A stretch of DNA of 64,000 nt, taken from contig NZ_CP119802.1 in the NCBI RefSeq assembly GCF_029338355.1, positions 62,001 through 126,000 of the forward strand, in the 5' to 3' direction. Below the pieces are notes generated by a model, which saw only the letters and a list, made by a program, of their open reading frames with translations, did not search any database and was not told the DNA's origin. Origin of the DNA: Halosegnis marinus (GTDB taxonomy: Archaea > Halobacteriota > Halobacteria > Halobacteriales > Haloarculaceae). The position numbers and the translations under genes are program-made. This document shows, piece by piece, positions 15,979 through 24,716 of this stretch; the first letter of the stretch is position 1, and each line of letters opens with the position of its first letter.

Positions 15979-17274
15979 GTGGCATCCTCGCTGCGCGTGT
16001 TCAAGGACCCGGAGTTCCTCGCCATGTCCGGGACGGCGTTCGCCCGGGCGCAGGCGTACTCCACCGTCGCCATCGCGCTCGCGCTGTACGCCGACGTGTT
16101 CGGCACCACCTCCACGGTCGAGGGGCTGTTCGGGACCGCCTTTGCCGTCGTCCAGTTGCTCATCGTCCTCCCGCTGGGGCGGAAGATAGACACCGGCAAC
16201 GCGAAGCGGTGGCTGCTCGGCGGACTGGCGCTGAACGTCCTCGTCTTCGTCGGCTACGCGTTCGTGACGAACGTCCAGGGCGTCATCCTGATGCGGATGT
16301 TCCAGGGCATCGGCGCGAGCGTGCTGTGGCTCACCGGCTCGACCGTCATCGGCGAGATAGCGACGGACGGCGAGCGCGGCCTCTGGCTCGGCACGTACAA
16401 CCAGGTCGGCGCGTTCTCCTCGCTGTTCGGCGACCTCGTCGGCGGCGCGCTGCTCGCGATATACGAGTTCTACGTCGCGTACGCCGTCCTCGCGGGCATC
16501 ACCCTGCTCGCGGGCGTCGGCGTCCTGTTCGTCCTCCGGAACAACCCCGGCGGGAAGGCGGACCCCGACGAGGCCACGGGCCGGGAGACGCTCGAATCGC
16601 TGCTGTCGCTCTCCAGCGTGCGGGCGCTCGTGAGCTTCCGGCTCGGCCTCTCGTTCGGGAAGATGGCCGTCATCACCTTCCTCCCCATCTACGCGCGGAC
16701 GGCGTTCGGGATGAACCCCTTCGTCGTCGGGGGCCTGCTCGCCGGCGGCAAACTGACGAAGGCGCTCACACAGGGGTACGTCGGCGACCTCACGGACCGG
16801 TGGGGCGGGAAACACCGCTTCATCGCCGCCGGCGCGCTGTTGTACGCGCTCGGCGCGCTGCTCATCCCGCTGGCGGAGGACGCCGCGACGGTGTTCCCCG
16901 CCGTCACCGTCGCGCTCCCCTCGGTTGGCGAGGCCGGCGGCGGCTCGCTCCTCCTCCCGCCCGCGTTCTTCGTTCTCTCGGCCGCGTACATGGTGTGTGG
17001 CATCGCGGACTCCATTCGCCTCCCCGCGAGCATGGCGCTGTTCGTCGAGGAGGGCGAGCAGTTCGACGCCGTCGCGGGGGCGATGTCGCTGCGCTCCGTG
17101 GCGTGGAAGGTCGGGCAGGTCGTCGGGCCGGTCACCGTCGGCGTCATCTGGGACGCGACGAGCGTCGGCGTCGCGTTCGCGCTCGCCGCCGCCTTCATCG
17201 CCGCCGCGACGGGCGTGTTCCTCCTCATGTACGACTCGCCGTCGGTGGCCGTGCGACCGACGCCGGGCGACTAG
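15979..17274 (+). CDS. Major facilitator superfamily transporter
   Basis: 431 aa with about 12 hydrophobic segments and a loop between the two six-helix halves. MFS signatures are visible: PLGRKIDTGNAKRW after helix 2, MRMFQGIGAS, and QGYVGDLTDRWGGKHRF in the second half. The substrate is not predictable. The GTG at 15979 agrees with an upstream TATA-like element at leaderless distance. It is convergent with the KaiC-like gene, overlapping by 4 bp. Confidence 0.88.
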   Translation: MASSLRVFKDPEFLAMSGTAFARAQAYSTVAIALALYADVFGTTSTVEGLFGTAFAVVQLLIVLPLGRKIDTGNAKRWLLGGLALNVLVFVGYAFVTNVQGVILMRMFQGIGASVLWLTGSTVIGEIATDGERGLWLGTYNQVGAFSSLFGDLVGGALLAIYEFYVAYAVLAGITLLAGVGVLFVLRNNPGGKADPDEATGRETLESLLSLSSVRALVSFRLGLSFGKMAVITFLPIYARTAFGMNPFVVGGLLAGGKLTKALTQGYVGDLTDRWGGKHRFIAAGALLYALGALLIPLAEDAATVFPAVTVALPSVGEAGGGSLLLPPAFFVLSAAYMVCGIADSIRLPASMALFVEEGEQFDAVAGAMSLRSVAWKVGQVVGPVTVGVIWDATSVGVAFALAAAFIAAATGVFLLMYDSPSVAVRPTPGD

Positions 17275-17891
17275 TCGGACGGCGGGCTGGCGTAACCGCT
17301 CCCGCGCAGCGCCACCTCGTCGTCGGACACCGCCGCCTCGCTGTCGAACAGGGTCCGTACCGTGTTCGTCTCTTGGTCGTCGTGCATCCCCGGCGTCAGC
17401 GTGAACAGGCCGAACAGGTCGGCGGAGCCGAGCCGCGAGGTGAACACGTGGAGGAAGCGGAACACCGTCTGCACCTCCGAGTACATCAGCAGCGTCGAGA
17501 CGGAGTCGAGGCCGACGCGGACCCGGTCGGCCGAGCCCCGCTCCTCCAGTAGCTTCAGCTGCTTCGCGAACGCGAGGCTCAGGCCGGTGAGGTCGCCCGT
17601 CGAGCCGACGGCGCGGACGGTGATGCCGTCCACGCGGGTGTCCTCGCCCTCGCCCGTTGCGTCCACGAGCGCGAGACGCTCGGGGTCGAGGTCGGTACGG
17701 TCGTCCAGCGCCGCGACGACCCGCTCCGGCGCGTCGTTGGTGGTGATGACGACCGCGGACTCGCCCTCCGCGAGCCCGTCGGCGACGGCGTCGTACAGCA
17801 GTCCGCGGGTGCCCGCGGCCTCGCCGGTGAGGAGGACGCTCGCCCCGGGCGAGAAGGTGACGTCGCCGAACGACGGGGTTCCGTAGCTCAC
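17271..17891 (-). CDS. KaiC/RecA-superfamily signalling protein (HTR-like)
   Basis: 206 aa, starting at GTG 17891, which overlaps the stop of the response-regulator gene as GTGA. The fold looks RecA/KaiC-like: LLTGEAAGTRGLLYDAVADGL in place of the P-loop, VVITTNDAPERVVAAL, and VRVGLDSVSTLLMYSE in the Walker B position. The phosphate-binding loop lacks the canonical lysine (GEAAGTRG), so ATPase activity is doubtful. Coupled translation with the regulator suggests a two-protein signalling unit. Confidence 0.75.
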   Translation of the reverse strand: MSYGTPSFGDVTFSPGASVLLTGEAAGTRGLLYDAVADGLAEGESAVVITTNDAPERVVAALDDRTDLDPERLALVDATGEGEDTRVDGITVRAVGSTGDLTGLSLAFAKQLKLLEERGSADRVRVGLDSVSTLLMYSEVQTVFRFLHVFTSRLGSADLFGLFTLTPGMHDDQETNTVRTLFDSEAAVSDDEVALRGSGYASPPSD

Positions 17892-18487
17892 TGTTTCCCC
17901 TCCTCGGGCCGCGTCGCGGTCTCGGCTTCGAGTTCGCGCACCAGCGACACCATCTCGCCGCTCCCGAGCTGGTCGAGCGACTCGTCGAGCCGGCGGCGGA
18001 GCCGTCGCATCTCCGTTTGCAGTTCGGCGTACTCCTCGCTCTCCTCCAGCTCCTCGGTCCGCTTCGAGGACTGCAACACCGACCGCTTCGTCGCCAGCGC
18101 GAACAGCCGACGGGCCATCTCGGCCACGTCGTCGCGCGCGAGGAGCCGTCGGACGGTCTCGTGGAGGTGCTCGCGCTTCACCGGCTTCGTGAGGTAGTCG
18201 TCGAAGCCCATGTCGATGATGTCGAAGTCGGGCTCGACGGCGGTCACCATCGCCACCCGGCAGTCGGCCGTCCGGGCGCGTATCTCGTCGAGCACCTCCG
18301 TTCCGCTCGTATCGGGCATCAGACGGTCGAGCAACACCACGTCCACCGAGTCGTCGAGCGCGTCGAGCGCCCCCTCGGCCGTGGTCGCGGTGCGGACCTC
18401 GTAGCGGTCCCCGAGCCACCGCGCGTACACGTCGAGGAGTCCCTCCTCGTCCTCGACGATCAGTACCGTCGCCTCCTCCGTGCCCAT
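17888..18487 (-). CDS. Response regulator with HalX domain
   Basis: 199 aa. Receiver domain 1-125 with the acidic pair Glu12-Asp13, phosphoacceptor Asp54 (VVLLDRLMPD), Thr82 and Lys101 (YLTKPVK). It is followed by a HalX output domain (RLFALATKRSVLQSSKRTEEL ... LRRRLDESLDQL), a haloarchaeal helical module. The start ATG 18487 is supported by a TATA-like TTAATAA at 18514-18520; an upstream GTG would be too close to it. No histidine kinase gene is adjacent. Confidence 0.93.
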   Translation of the reverse strand: MGTEEATVLIVEDEEGLLDVYARWLGDRYEVRTATTAEGALDALDDSVDVVLLDRLMPDTSGTEVLDEIRARTADCRVAMVTAVEPDFDIIDMGFDDYLTKPVKREHLHETVRRLLARDDVAEMARRLFALATKRSVLQSSKRTEELEESEEYAELQTEMRRLRRRLDESLDQLGSGEMVSLVRELEAETATRPEEGKQ

Positions 18488-18513
18488 CTCGTCCGCCACT
18501 ACTCGGTCGTCCC

Positions 18514-18520
18514 TTAATAA
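18514..18520 (-). promoter_or_regulatory. TATA element of the HalX response-regulator operon
   Basis: TTAATAA (minus strand TTATTAA) is centred 30 nt from the ATG, so transcription should begin within a few bases of the start codon. It also fixes which start is used. Confidence 0.55.
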
Positions 18521-18587
18521 CCCGGTGGGGTCGCCTCGCGCGGCGAGAAGGGGGCGGCGAGACGTCCTCACCGCCGCACGCGACGCG

Positions 18588-18758
18588 TCAGTCGTCCGCG
18601 GCGACGTCGACCTCCGCCCACCCCTGCTCGATGTCGCCGCGGGAGAGTTCCGTGTCGTGGTACTCGTCGGCGTGGTCCCGGACCATCCCGACGAGTTCGC
18701 CGTCGTTCTCCGACCGGACCATGAACGCGCAACTGTCGCACTCGAACTGGTGTGCCAT
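18588..18758 (-). CDS. DUF1059-like small zinc-finger protein
   Basis: A 56-aa protein beginning MAHQFECDSCAFMVRSENDGELVGMVRDHADEYH. The Cys-x-x-Cys pair and the later His-x5-His form a small metal site, as in DUF1059 family members. ATG 18758 removes an unsupported upstream extension of the frame. Function unknown. Confidence 0.75.
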   Translation of the reverse strand: MAHQFECDSCAFMVRSENDGELVGMVRDHADEYHDTELSRGDIEQGWAEVDVAADD

Positions 18759-18853
18759 CGGTGTGACCTCCGGTCGACCCGACGCGACGGCGCCGGGTAG
18801 CCCCACGGCTTCGACGTCGAAGGCGCTTTAGACGGGGCGCGGAGGAGTCGGGA

Positions 18854-18924
18854 TGCACCGGCCGGGAATCGAACCCGGATCGTTGGCTTGGAAGGCCAAA
18901 GTCATGCCGTTAGACCACCGGTGC
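18854..18924 (-). tRNA. tRNA-Gly (anticodon UCC)
   Basis: A 71-nt cloverleaf. Acceptor stem GCACCGG/CCGGTGC with discriminator A73, D arm GTCTAACGGCATGAC, anticodon stem TTGGC/GCCAA with loop CTTCCAA giving UCC (reads GGA). The variable loop is CGAT and the T arm is CCGGG-TTCGATT-CCCGG. All stems pair perfectly. CCA is not encoded. Confidence 0.95.
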
Positions 18925-19060
18925 CCTCTCGCTGCGTTCGAGCGCACCGAGGCTCGCGATTCCGGGGGAATCGCTCACACCGGTGCACTCCGCGGCGACG
19001 GGGGTCACCGTCGCCGGTGCGCGGCCGCGTCGCGCTCGGTTCGCCGTACCCGACCGCCGC

Positions 19061-19741
19061 CTATGTGCGTTTCCCTTCGACGCGGACGACGGCGAAGCAG
19101 TTGCCGCTGTCCGTGAACGTCCGCTCGACCGCCAGCGCGCTGGCCGCGAGGTCGGCGTCGAACTCCGCGGGGTCGTAGATGTGGTAGTAGCGGGGGACGG
19201 TCTCGCCGTCCGGGAGCGTCCAGTCCACGACGGTGTCGAACCCCTCCGTCGCGTCGAACTTCCCGTGGGTGGTCGACCAGACACTCACGAGCGCGGCGCC
19301 CGTCGGCGCGAGGACGCGGGCCAGTTCGTCGAGGCTCCCCCGTCGGGCCGCGCGCGAGGGGAGGTGATGGAGCGCGGCGACGTAGACGGCGAGGTCGACG
19401 GCGTCGCGGCGGACGGGGAGGCGACCGGCGTCGCCCTGCACCCACGCGGCCTCGACCCCGCGCTCGCGGGCGCGCTCGACGGCGAGGTCGAGCAGGGCGC
19501 GCGAGACGTCCAGGCCGACGACGCGCGCACAGCGGGCCGCGAGCGGCTCCGCGTGGCGACCGTTGCCGCAGCCGAGGTCCAGCCCCACGTCGCCGGCGCG
19601 ACCGTCGAGGAACGCCTCGATCTGGGGCCACGGATGGGCACGCGTCTCGGAGAAATGCGCCGCGATGCGGTCGTAGGTATCGCGCACCGCGTCCCGCGAG
19701 GCGACCCGCGCGGCCTCCCCGGGGGCGTCGGGGTCGTCCAT
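19061..19741 (-). CDS. Trm9-like class I SAM-dependent methyltransferase
   Basis: 226 aa. SAM-binding motif I is VGLDLGCGNGRHAEPLA, motif II is VVGLDVSRALLDLA and the post-motif region is DLAVYVAALHHLPSR. The N-terminus YDRIAAHFSETRAHPWPQIEAFL matches Trm9/ABH8-type tRNA wobble-uridine methyltransferases, which in haloarchaea work with the activator Trm112. A C-terminal FTDSGNCFAVVRVEGKR closes the fold. A tRNA-Gly(UCC) gene, whose anticodon has a wobble U, lies 136 bp away, but this may be chance. GTG at 19747 is an alternative start. Confidence 0.82.
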   Translation of the reverse strand: MDDPDAPGEAARVASRDAVRDTYDRIAAHFSETRAHPWPQIEAFLDGRAGDVGLDLGCGNGRHAEPLAARCARVVGLDVSRALLDLAVERARERGVEAAWVQGDAGRLPVRRDAVDLAVYVAALHHLPSRAARRGSLDELARVLAPTGAALVSVWSTTHGKFDATEGFDTVVDWTLPDGETVPRYYHIYDPAEFDADLAASALAVERTFTDSGNCFAVVRVEGKRT

Positions 19742-19779
19742 ACACACGGGCGAGCGGCGGCGACCTTAGCTGACCCGGC

Positions 19780-21885
19780 TCACAGCAGGCCGACCGGGCC
19801 GGCGGCGAACGACCCGGACAGCGAGAGGTCCTGCGAGACGAGGAAGGCGAGGTAGGCGACGAGCAGCATCACGCTCGCGTGCTTGAGGCCGTCCTTCAGC
19901 GAGCCGCCGGCCATCTGCCCGCCGACCAGCCCGGACAGCGCCGCCTGGATGATGCCCGCGTGGAAGAAGACGAGCTGGTAGTCGGCCTTCGCCACGTCGC
20001 CGATACCGCCGAACGGCCCGCCGATGCCGCTCGCGCCGCTCGTCTCTGCGCCGGTCGGGAGGTTCGGGATGAGCACCGTGTCGATGGCCCCGATGACGAC
20101 GAGGAAGACGAGGAAGGAGACGTAGATGACGACGAGGTAGGTCATCGTCTCCTGGCGGCGCTGGCGCTTGAGCTTCCGGTCGGCGCGCGCCTGCTCGGCG
20201 GCGATGCGGAGGACGGGGCCGATCTCGTTCGAGGCGCGCATCGAGTTCGTCAGCAGGGTCACGATACGGGTCACCGAGGGCGTCCGGACGCGTTTCTCGA
20301 AGCGCTCGAGCGCCTCCTCGACCGTCGCGCCCCACTGGATGTCGCGCCAGATGCGGTCCACCTCCTCGTCGAGCGCGCCGATGTCGGAGCGGCGGACGCG
20401 GTCGAACGAGGAGACGACCGAGAGGCCCGCCTCGTTGAGGCTCGCGAGCCGGTCGAGCAGGTCGGGTACCGCGCCCTCCAGCCGCTCCAGCCGGCGGCGG
20501 CTCACCTCGTACACGACGCCGAAGGTGGCGAGCACGAACAGCGCCGCCTGGATGACCACGTCGTCGAGCGCGCGCACGTCGAACGCGCCGTCGGCGTAGT
20601 AGGTGGGGAACTGGACGGCGACGAACAGCAGCGCGAGCGGTACCGTCGCGTACAGCAGCAGCGAGGGCTTGTCGAGCAGCACGCGCCCGGGGTCGGTGAA
20701 GACCCGCTGGAAGCGCGCCAGCCGGCGGTGGACCCGCAGCCGGGCGACGTTCTCGCGCGTCCGGGCGCCGAGGAGGGCCTCGCCGCCGTCCGTCGCGACG
20801 GGCGACCCGGGGCCGCCGTCGGACGGGTCCGCCTCGTCGGGGCGGCTGTTGCGCGTCGCCCGGAGCGGCTGGGTCACCTCGGAGAGGTAGGCGATGAAGA
20901 GGACGTTCGTCGCCGGCAACACGACGTAGGTGATGAGCTGGAGCAACCGGAGCATCCCGCCGCTCGTCAGCCCGATGATGAGCAGGATGGTGATGAGAAA
21001 GAGCATCCCGGCGACGACGACGGTGACGTATATCTCCGAGGCCGTCGCCAGCACGTCGAGTATCTCCTGTTGTTGCTCCTCGGCGGCGTCGCGGTAGCGC
21101 TCGTACTCGTCGCGGAGGAAGCCCGACAGCTCCTGGCCCGACTGGAGGACGCTCGTGAGGTTCTCCGCGAAGCTCTGGAACTGCTCGGAGGGCGTCCGCG
21201 TCGCGAGGTCGCGGATGGACGAGACGAGGTCGTCGCCGAACAGGTCGATGTTGCGCACGCCGATACCCATCTCCTCGGCGCCGGTGCCGAACACGTCGCT
21301 GTTGTCCGAGAGCGTCCGCATCACCGCGGGAAAGGACATCCCGCCGCGCGAGAGCGCGTAGACGAACGCGATCATCCGCGGCATCCCCGCGTCTATCTGT
21401 CGGCGGCGGGTGTCGGCCCGCACCGAGGGGATGTTCCAGCGGACGACGTAGACGAGCCCTGCCGCGCCGCCGCCGAGCAGCAGCGCGCCGACGAACAGCA
21501 GCGCGAAGTACTTCGCGTCGAAGCTGACGAGCCAGTCGGGCAGCGGCCGGAAGATGTTCCCGGCGATGGGGGCGTTCAGCCGGTCGATGCCGAGGAACTC
21601 GATGAGCGCGCCGGCGGCGTAGCCGCCGAGGACGACCCCGCCGACCGCCGCGAGCGTCGAGTAGAGGAACGTCTTGGCCTGGTACAGCCGGTAGGGCGTC
21701 CCGATGCCCGCCGACCGAAGGACCCGGCGGCGCTCGACGTTCGGCTCTATCTTCTCCCCCTCGAACAGCACCCACGCGACGCGGCTGAGCCCGCGGTCGA
21801 GCGGGCGGACCGCCGGCGAGAGCGCCAACAGCGTCAACAGCCCGACGGCGGCCAGCAGCGGGAGGAACTGGACGACCGAGACCAT
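19780..21885 (-). CDS. pilC: Type IV pilus platform protein, PilC/GspF (TadC-like) family
   Basis: A 701-aa membrane protein with two GspF-like halves: cytosolic helical domains with IDAGMPRMIAFVYALSRGGMSF and VPDLLDRLASLNEAGLSVVSSFDRV, each followed by membrane helices. A Ser/Pro/Asp-rich linker (~residues 345-375) separates them. It forms the membrane base on which the secretion ATPase assembles pilins. Its ATG shares one base with the stop of the ATPase gene, so the pair is translationally coupled. No pilin gene is adjacent. Whether it is the PilC3-type adhesion pilus cannot be told from sequence alone. Confidence 0.9.
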   Translation of the reverse strand: MVSVVQFLPLLAAVGLLTLLALSPAVRPLDRGLSRVAWVLFEGEKIEPNVERRRVLRSAGIGTPYRLYQAKTFLYSTLAAVGGVVLGGYAAGALIEFLGIDRLNAPIAGNIFRPLPDWLVSFDAKYFALLFVGALLLGGGAAGLVYVVRWNIPSVRADTRRRQIDAGMPRMIAFVYALSRGGMSFPAVMRTLSDNSDVFGTGAEEMGIGVRNIDLFGDDLVSSIRDLATRTPSEQFQSFAENLTSVLQSGQELSGFLRDEYERYRDAAEEQQQEILDVLATASEIYVTVVVAGMLFLITILLIIGLTSGGMLRLLQLITYVVLPATNVLFIAYLSEVTQPLRATRNSRPDEADPSDGGPGSPVATDGGEALLGARTRENVARLRVHRRLARFQRVFTDPGRVLLDKPSLLLYATVPLALLFVAVQFPTYYADGAFDVRALDDVVIQAALFVLATFGVVYEVSRRRLERLEGAVPDLLDRLASLNEAGLSVVSSFDRVRRSDIGALDEEVDRIWRDIQWGATVEEALERFEKRVRTPSVTRIVTLLTNSMRASNEIGPVLRIAAEQARADRKLKRQRRQETMTYLVVIYVSFLVFLVVIGAIDTVLIPNLPTGAETSGASGIGGPFGGIGDVAKADYQLVFFHAGIIQAALSGLVGGQMAGGSLKDGLKHASVMLLVAYLAFLVSQDLSLSGSFAAGPVGLL

Positions 21886-23516
21886 CAGTCGTCGTCCGCC
21901 TCCGCCGCGGCCTCGGCCGCCCCGTCGTCGAGGCCGATACCGAGCTGCTCCATCGTCCCCTCGGCGTCGACGTAGTACTGGTTCACGAGGGCGGTGAACT
22001 GTTGGAAGTTCGTGATGCCCTGCTCGCGCAGGTGCGAGAGGAACGCCCGGCGGCGCTGCATCTCGCGGAGCAGTTCGGCCCGCGACCAGCCGCGCTCCTC
22101 GCGTATCTCGTCCATGAGGTTGCGGTTCCCCTCGCGGAAGGAGTCGTTCGTCGCGGTCCACTCGAAGGCGTTCGAGTAGTCGAGTTCGCCCGTCCGCTGG
22201 TCGATTCCCTCTATCTCGGAGACGGTCTGGGCGCGGCGGACCCGCTGACCGTCGAGCCGCGCGAGCACCTGCACGCAGAGCACGTCGAGCGACTGAACCA
22301 TCGAGCGCGGGACGTTGATGGGCTCGTTCTCCAGGCGGTTTATGACCGTCTGGACGGAGTCGGCGTGCATCGTGGACAGCGTCGTGTGGCCCGTGTTCAT
22401 CGCCTGGAAGAGGGTGATGGCCTCCTCGCCGCGCACCTCGCCGACGAGGATGTACTCGGGCCGGTGGCGCAGCGCGCTCCGGAGCAGGTCGTACATCGTC
22501 ACGTTCGACGCCTCGTCCAGCCGCTCGCGCGTCACCGCCGAGAGCCAGTTGTCGTGATACAGCGACAGCTCGCGCGTGTCCTCGATGGTGATGAGCTTCG
22601 AGCGCGGCGGGATGAACATCGAGATGGCGTTCATCGAGGTGGTCTTGCCCGACGCCGTGCCGCCGGCGAAGATGATGTTCTTGTTGTTCTCGATGGCGAG
22701 CCACAGGTACGCCATCTGCTGGAGCGAGTAGGTGCCGAACTCCAGCAGGTCGATGGGGGTGAACGGCTCGTCGGAGTACTTCCGTATCGTGAACGAGGAG
22801 CCGCGCGGCGTCACCTCCTCGCCGAGCGTGAGTTCCGCGCGGGAGCCGTCCTCCAGCGTCGTCCCGACGACGGGGTTGCCGACGGAGATGTGTTGGCCCG
22901 CCTGCTGGGCCATCCGGATGACGAACGAGTCGAGTTCCTCGTCGCCGAACGCGACGCTCGTGGCGATGTCCTGGTAGTCGTCGTGGTAGACGTACAGCGG
23001 CACGTCGTAGCCGTCACAGCTGATGTCCTCGATGTTCTCGTCGTGCATCAGCGGGTCGAGTCGGCCGAAGCCGCGGAACCGGCGCCACAGGTAGTAGAAC
23101 AGCTTGTGGAAGCCCGCGGGGGTTATCTCGACGCCGAAGTCCTGGAGCCGCTCGCGGAGTTCGTCGCGCAACAGCGCCTCGGGGTCCTCCTCGGCCGTCT
23201 CCCGGTAGAGGAGCGGGTCGCGCACGTCGTCGTACAGCGTTTCCAGCAGCCGGGACTCGTCGGCGGTGAGCGACGGCTCGACGACGACGTAGCGGTGTTC
23301 GTTCTCCTCGTCGTCGTAGCGGATGGAGGCGTACGAGTACGGCGCGTTGAGCCAGTAGCGGTCCACCTCGTAGCCGACCGCGTCGGGCTCCTCGGGGACG
23401 AGCCGTCCGTGGGTTCCCGGCGTGTAGTTGCGGTCCTCGACGCGGGAGCCGCGGAGCACCGTCAGCGTGCGGCGGAGGGGGTCGAGCAGTCCGCCGTCGT
23501 TCGAGCTACCTGCCAT
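21885..23516 (-). CDS. pilB: Type II/IV secretion ATPase, PilB-like pilus assembly motor
   Basis: A 543-aa GspE/PilB-family ATPase. The Walker A motif GGTASGKTTS has Lys291. The Asp-box is ITIEDTREL, the Walker B-like motif is ILVGEVRGEEA and the His-box is TGHTTLSTMHADS. A ~200-residue N-terminal domain precedes the motor. It powers pilin insertion together with the overlapping PilC-like protein. The start ATG 23516 has a TATA-like TTTAAG about 54 nt upstream, framed by an inverted repeat. Confidence 0.93.
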   Translation of the reverse strand: MAGSSNDGGLLDPLRRTLTVLRGSRVEDRNYTPGTHGRLVPEEPDAVGYEVDRYWLNAPYSYASIRYDDEENEHRYVVVEPSLTADESRLLETLYDDVRDPLLYRETAEEDPEALLRDELRERLQDFGVEITPAGFHKLFYYLWRRFRGFGRLDPLMHDENIEDISCDGYDVPLYVYHDDYQDIATSVAFGDEELDSFVIRMAQQAGQHISVGNPVVGTTLEDGSRAELTLGEEVTPRGSSFTIRKYSDEPFTPIDLLEFGTYSLQQMAYLWLAIENNKNIIFAGGTASGKTTSMNAISMFIPPRSKLITIEDTRELSLYHDNWLSAVTRERLDEASNVTMYDLLRSALRHRPEYILVGEVRGEEAITLFQAMNTGHTTLSTMHADSVQTVINRLENEPINVPRSMVQSLDVLCVQVLARLDGQRVRRAQTVSEIEGIDQRTGELDYSNAFEWTATNDSFREGNRNLMDEIREERGWSRAELLREMQRRRAFLSHLREQGITNFQQFTALVNQYYVDAEGTMEQLGIGLDDGAAEAAAEADDD

Positions 23517-23557
23517 GGTGAGGTACGGCCGGGGCCGTGGTTGGTAGGGCCGAAGTG

Positions 23558-23585
23558 CCCGCGGTACTTAAACACACGCCGCGGG
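23558..23585. promoter_or_regulatory. Inverted repeat flanking the pilBC promoter
   Basis: CCCGCGG at 23558-23564 and CCGCGGG at 23579-23585 form a perfect 7+7 inverted repeat with a 14-nt spacer. On the minus strand the spacer contains the TATA-like TTTAAG. The right arm directly abuts the stop codon of the upstream gene, so it could be an operator for pilBC, a terminator hairpin for that gene, or both. Confidence 0.4.
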
Positions 23586-24131
23586 TCACGCCTCCGGCGT
23601 CGCCGCCGCGCCGCCGGGCCCGGTGCGTTCCGTCCGCAGCAGGACGAGTCCGAGGACGGGGACGATGACCGCACCGACGGGTATCGTTACGCCGCCCTGC
23701 GCGCCGAACAGCCGGAGCGCCGAGGCGAGCAGCAGCAAGCCCGCGAGCAACAGCAGTCCCCCCATCAGCCGAACGGGGTCGAACGGGGCACGCGCCTCGA
23801 CGAGTTCGTCGCGGGCGTAGTAGAGGACGGAGAAGGCGACGGCGACGAGCACCACGACGCCGCCGGCGAGCCAGACGGTGTACGCCGTCGAGACGGCCGC
23901 GCTGCCGGTGAAGTCGGGGGCGGCCCAGACGGGGACGAACGGGTCGAACCCCTGCACCTCGGGGCCGAAGAGGAACTGGAACATCGCGAACGGGAACCGG
24001 ACGACGACGAGCGACGCGCTCTCGCCCAACAGCTCGCCCGACCGCACGGAGACGGACCACGGGAGCAGCGCCGCGAGCCACGCCGCGACCACGGCCAGCT
24101 CCCCCGCGTACTCGGAGTCGACCCATGCCAT
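23586..24131 (-). CDS. Haloarchaeal membrane protein of unknown function
   Basis: A 181-aa protein with four hydrophobic segments. The first ~30 residues (ELAVVAAWLAALLPWSVSV) form a helix, a ~50-residue extracellular loop follows, then three helices near the C-terminus. No catalytic motif. It precedes the pilBC pair on the same strand by 69 bp and may be part of the same locus. Its role is unknown. Confidence 0.7.
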   Translation of the reverse strand: MAWVDSEYAGELAVVAAWLAALLPWSVSVRSGELLGESASLVVVRFPFAMFQFLFGPEVQGFDPFVPVWAAPDFTGSAAVSTAYTVWLAGGVVVLVAVAFSVLYYARDELVEARAPFDPVRLMGGLLLLAGLLLLASALRLFGAQGGVTIPVGAVIVPVLGLVLLRTERTGPGGAAATPEA

Positions 24132-24214
24132 GGTCGAACGGCGACGGCTCGCCGGTAAAAGGTGTCGGGCCGTCCCCGTTACGTTCTTCCGCGCGCCGCC
24201 CCAACGACGGACGA

Positions 24215-24664
24215 ATGCGGCGAGATTATTTCACGCTGGAGGCGAGCAACCTCGACTCGCCGGGGGTCCCCACCGTGGTCATCGACTTCGAGGGACCCGC
24301 CGAACAGCTGACCGACCGGCTCACCGGCGCGGACGGGGAGCCGTTCGCGGGCGAGGAGGTCGACGTGGCCTTCCGCCTGCAGGGCCCGGTCGACGAGTCT
24401 CCCGAGGGGGTGGTCGCGGTCACCAACCGCGTCACCGGGGAGTTCGTCCTCGAACTGAACGCCGACAGCGCGGACGTGTTCCGCTTCGTGGACGCGGCCC
24501 GCGAGTACGGCAAGGAGACCGACGAGGAGCACCGCTACCGCATCCGCGTGCTCGTTGACGGCGAGCCGTTCACGGAGAACGAGAAGAGCACCTTCCTCGT
24601 GTACGACGCCGAGGGCGACCTGCTCCGCCAGCACTCGCTCATCCCGAGCGGCGTGGAACTGTAG
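24215..24664 (+). CDS. DUF5793-like conserved haloarchaeal protein
   Basis: A 149-aa soluble, acidic, beta-rich protein starting MRRDYFTLEASNLD and ending HSLIPSGVEL, without signal peptide or membrane segment. It resembles the haloarchaeal DUF5793 family, whose function is unknown. ATG 24215 is the only good start. It lies 52 bp before the phosphoglucosamine mutase gene on the same strand, so the two may be co-transcribed. Confidence 0.7.
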   Translation: MRRDYFTLEASNLDSPGVPTVVIDFEGPAEQLTDRLTGADGEPFAGEEVDVAFRLQGPVDESPEGVVAVTNRVTGEFVLELNADSADVFRFVDAAREYGKETDEEHRYRIRVLVDGEPFTENEKSTFLVYDAEGDLLRQHSLIPSGVEL

Positions 24665-24716
24665 GTCGCCGGCGGCGTGAGAACGGAGTTAAGTGCGCGC
24701 CCGCGGACCCTCGGGT

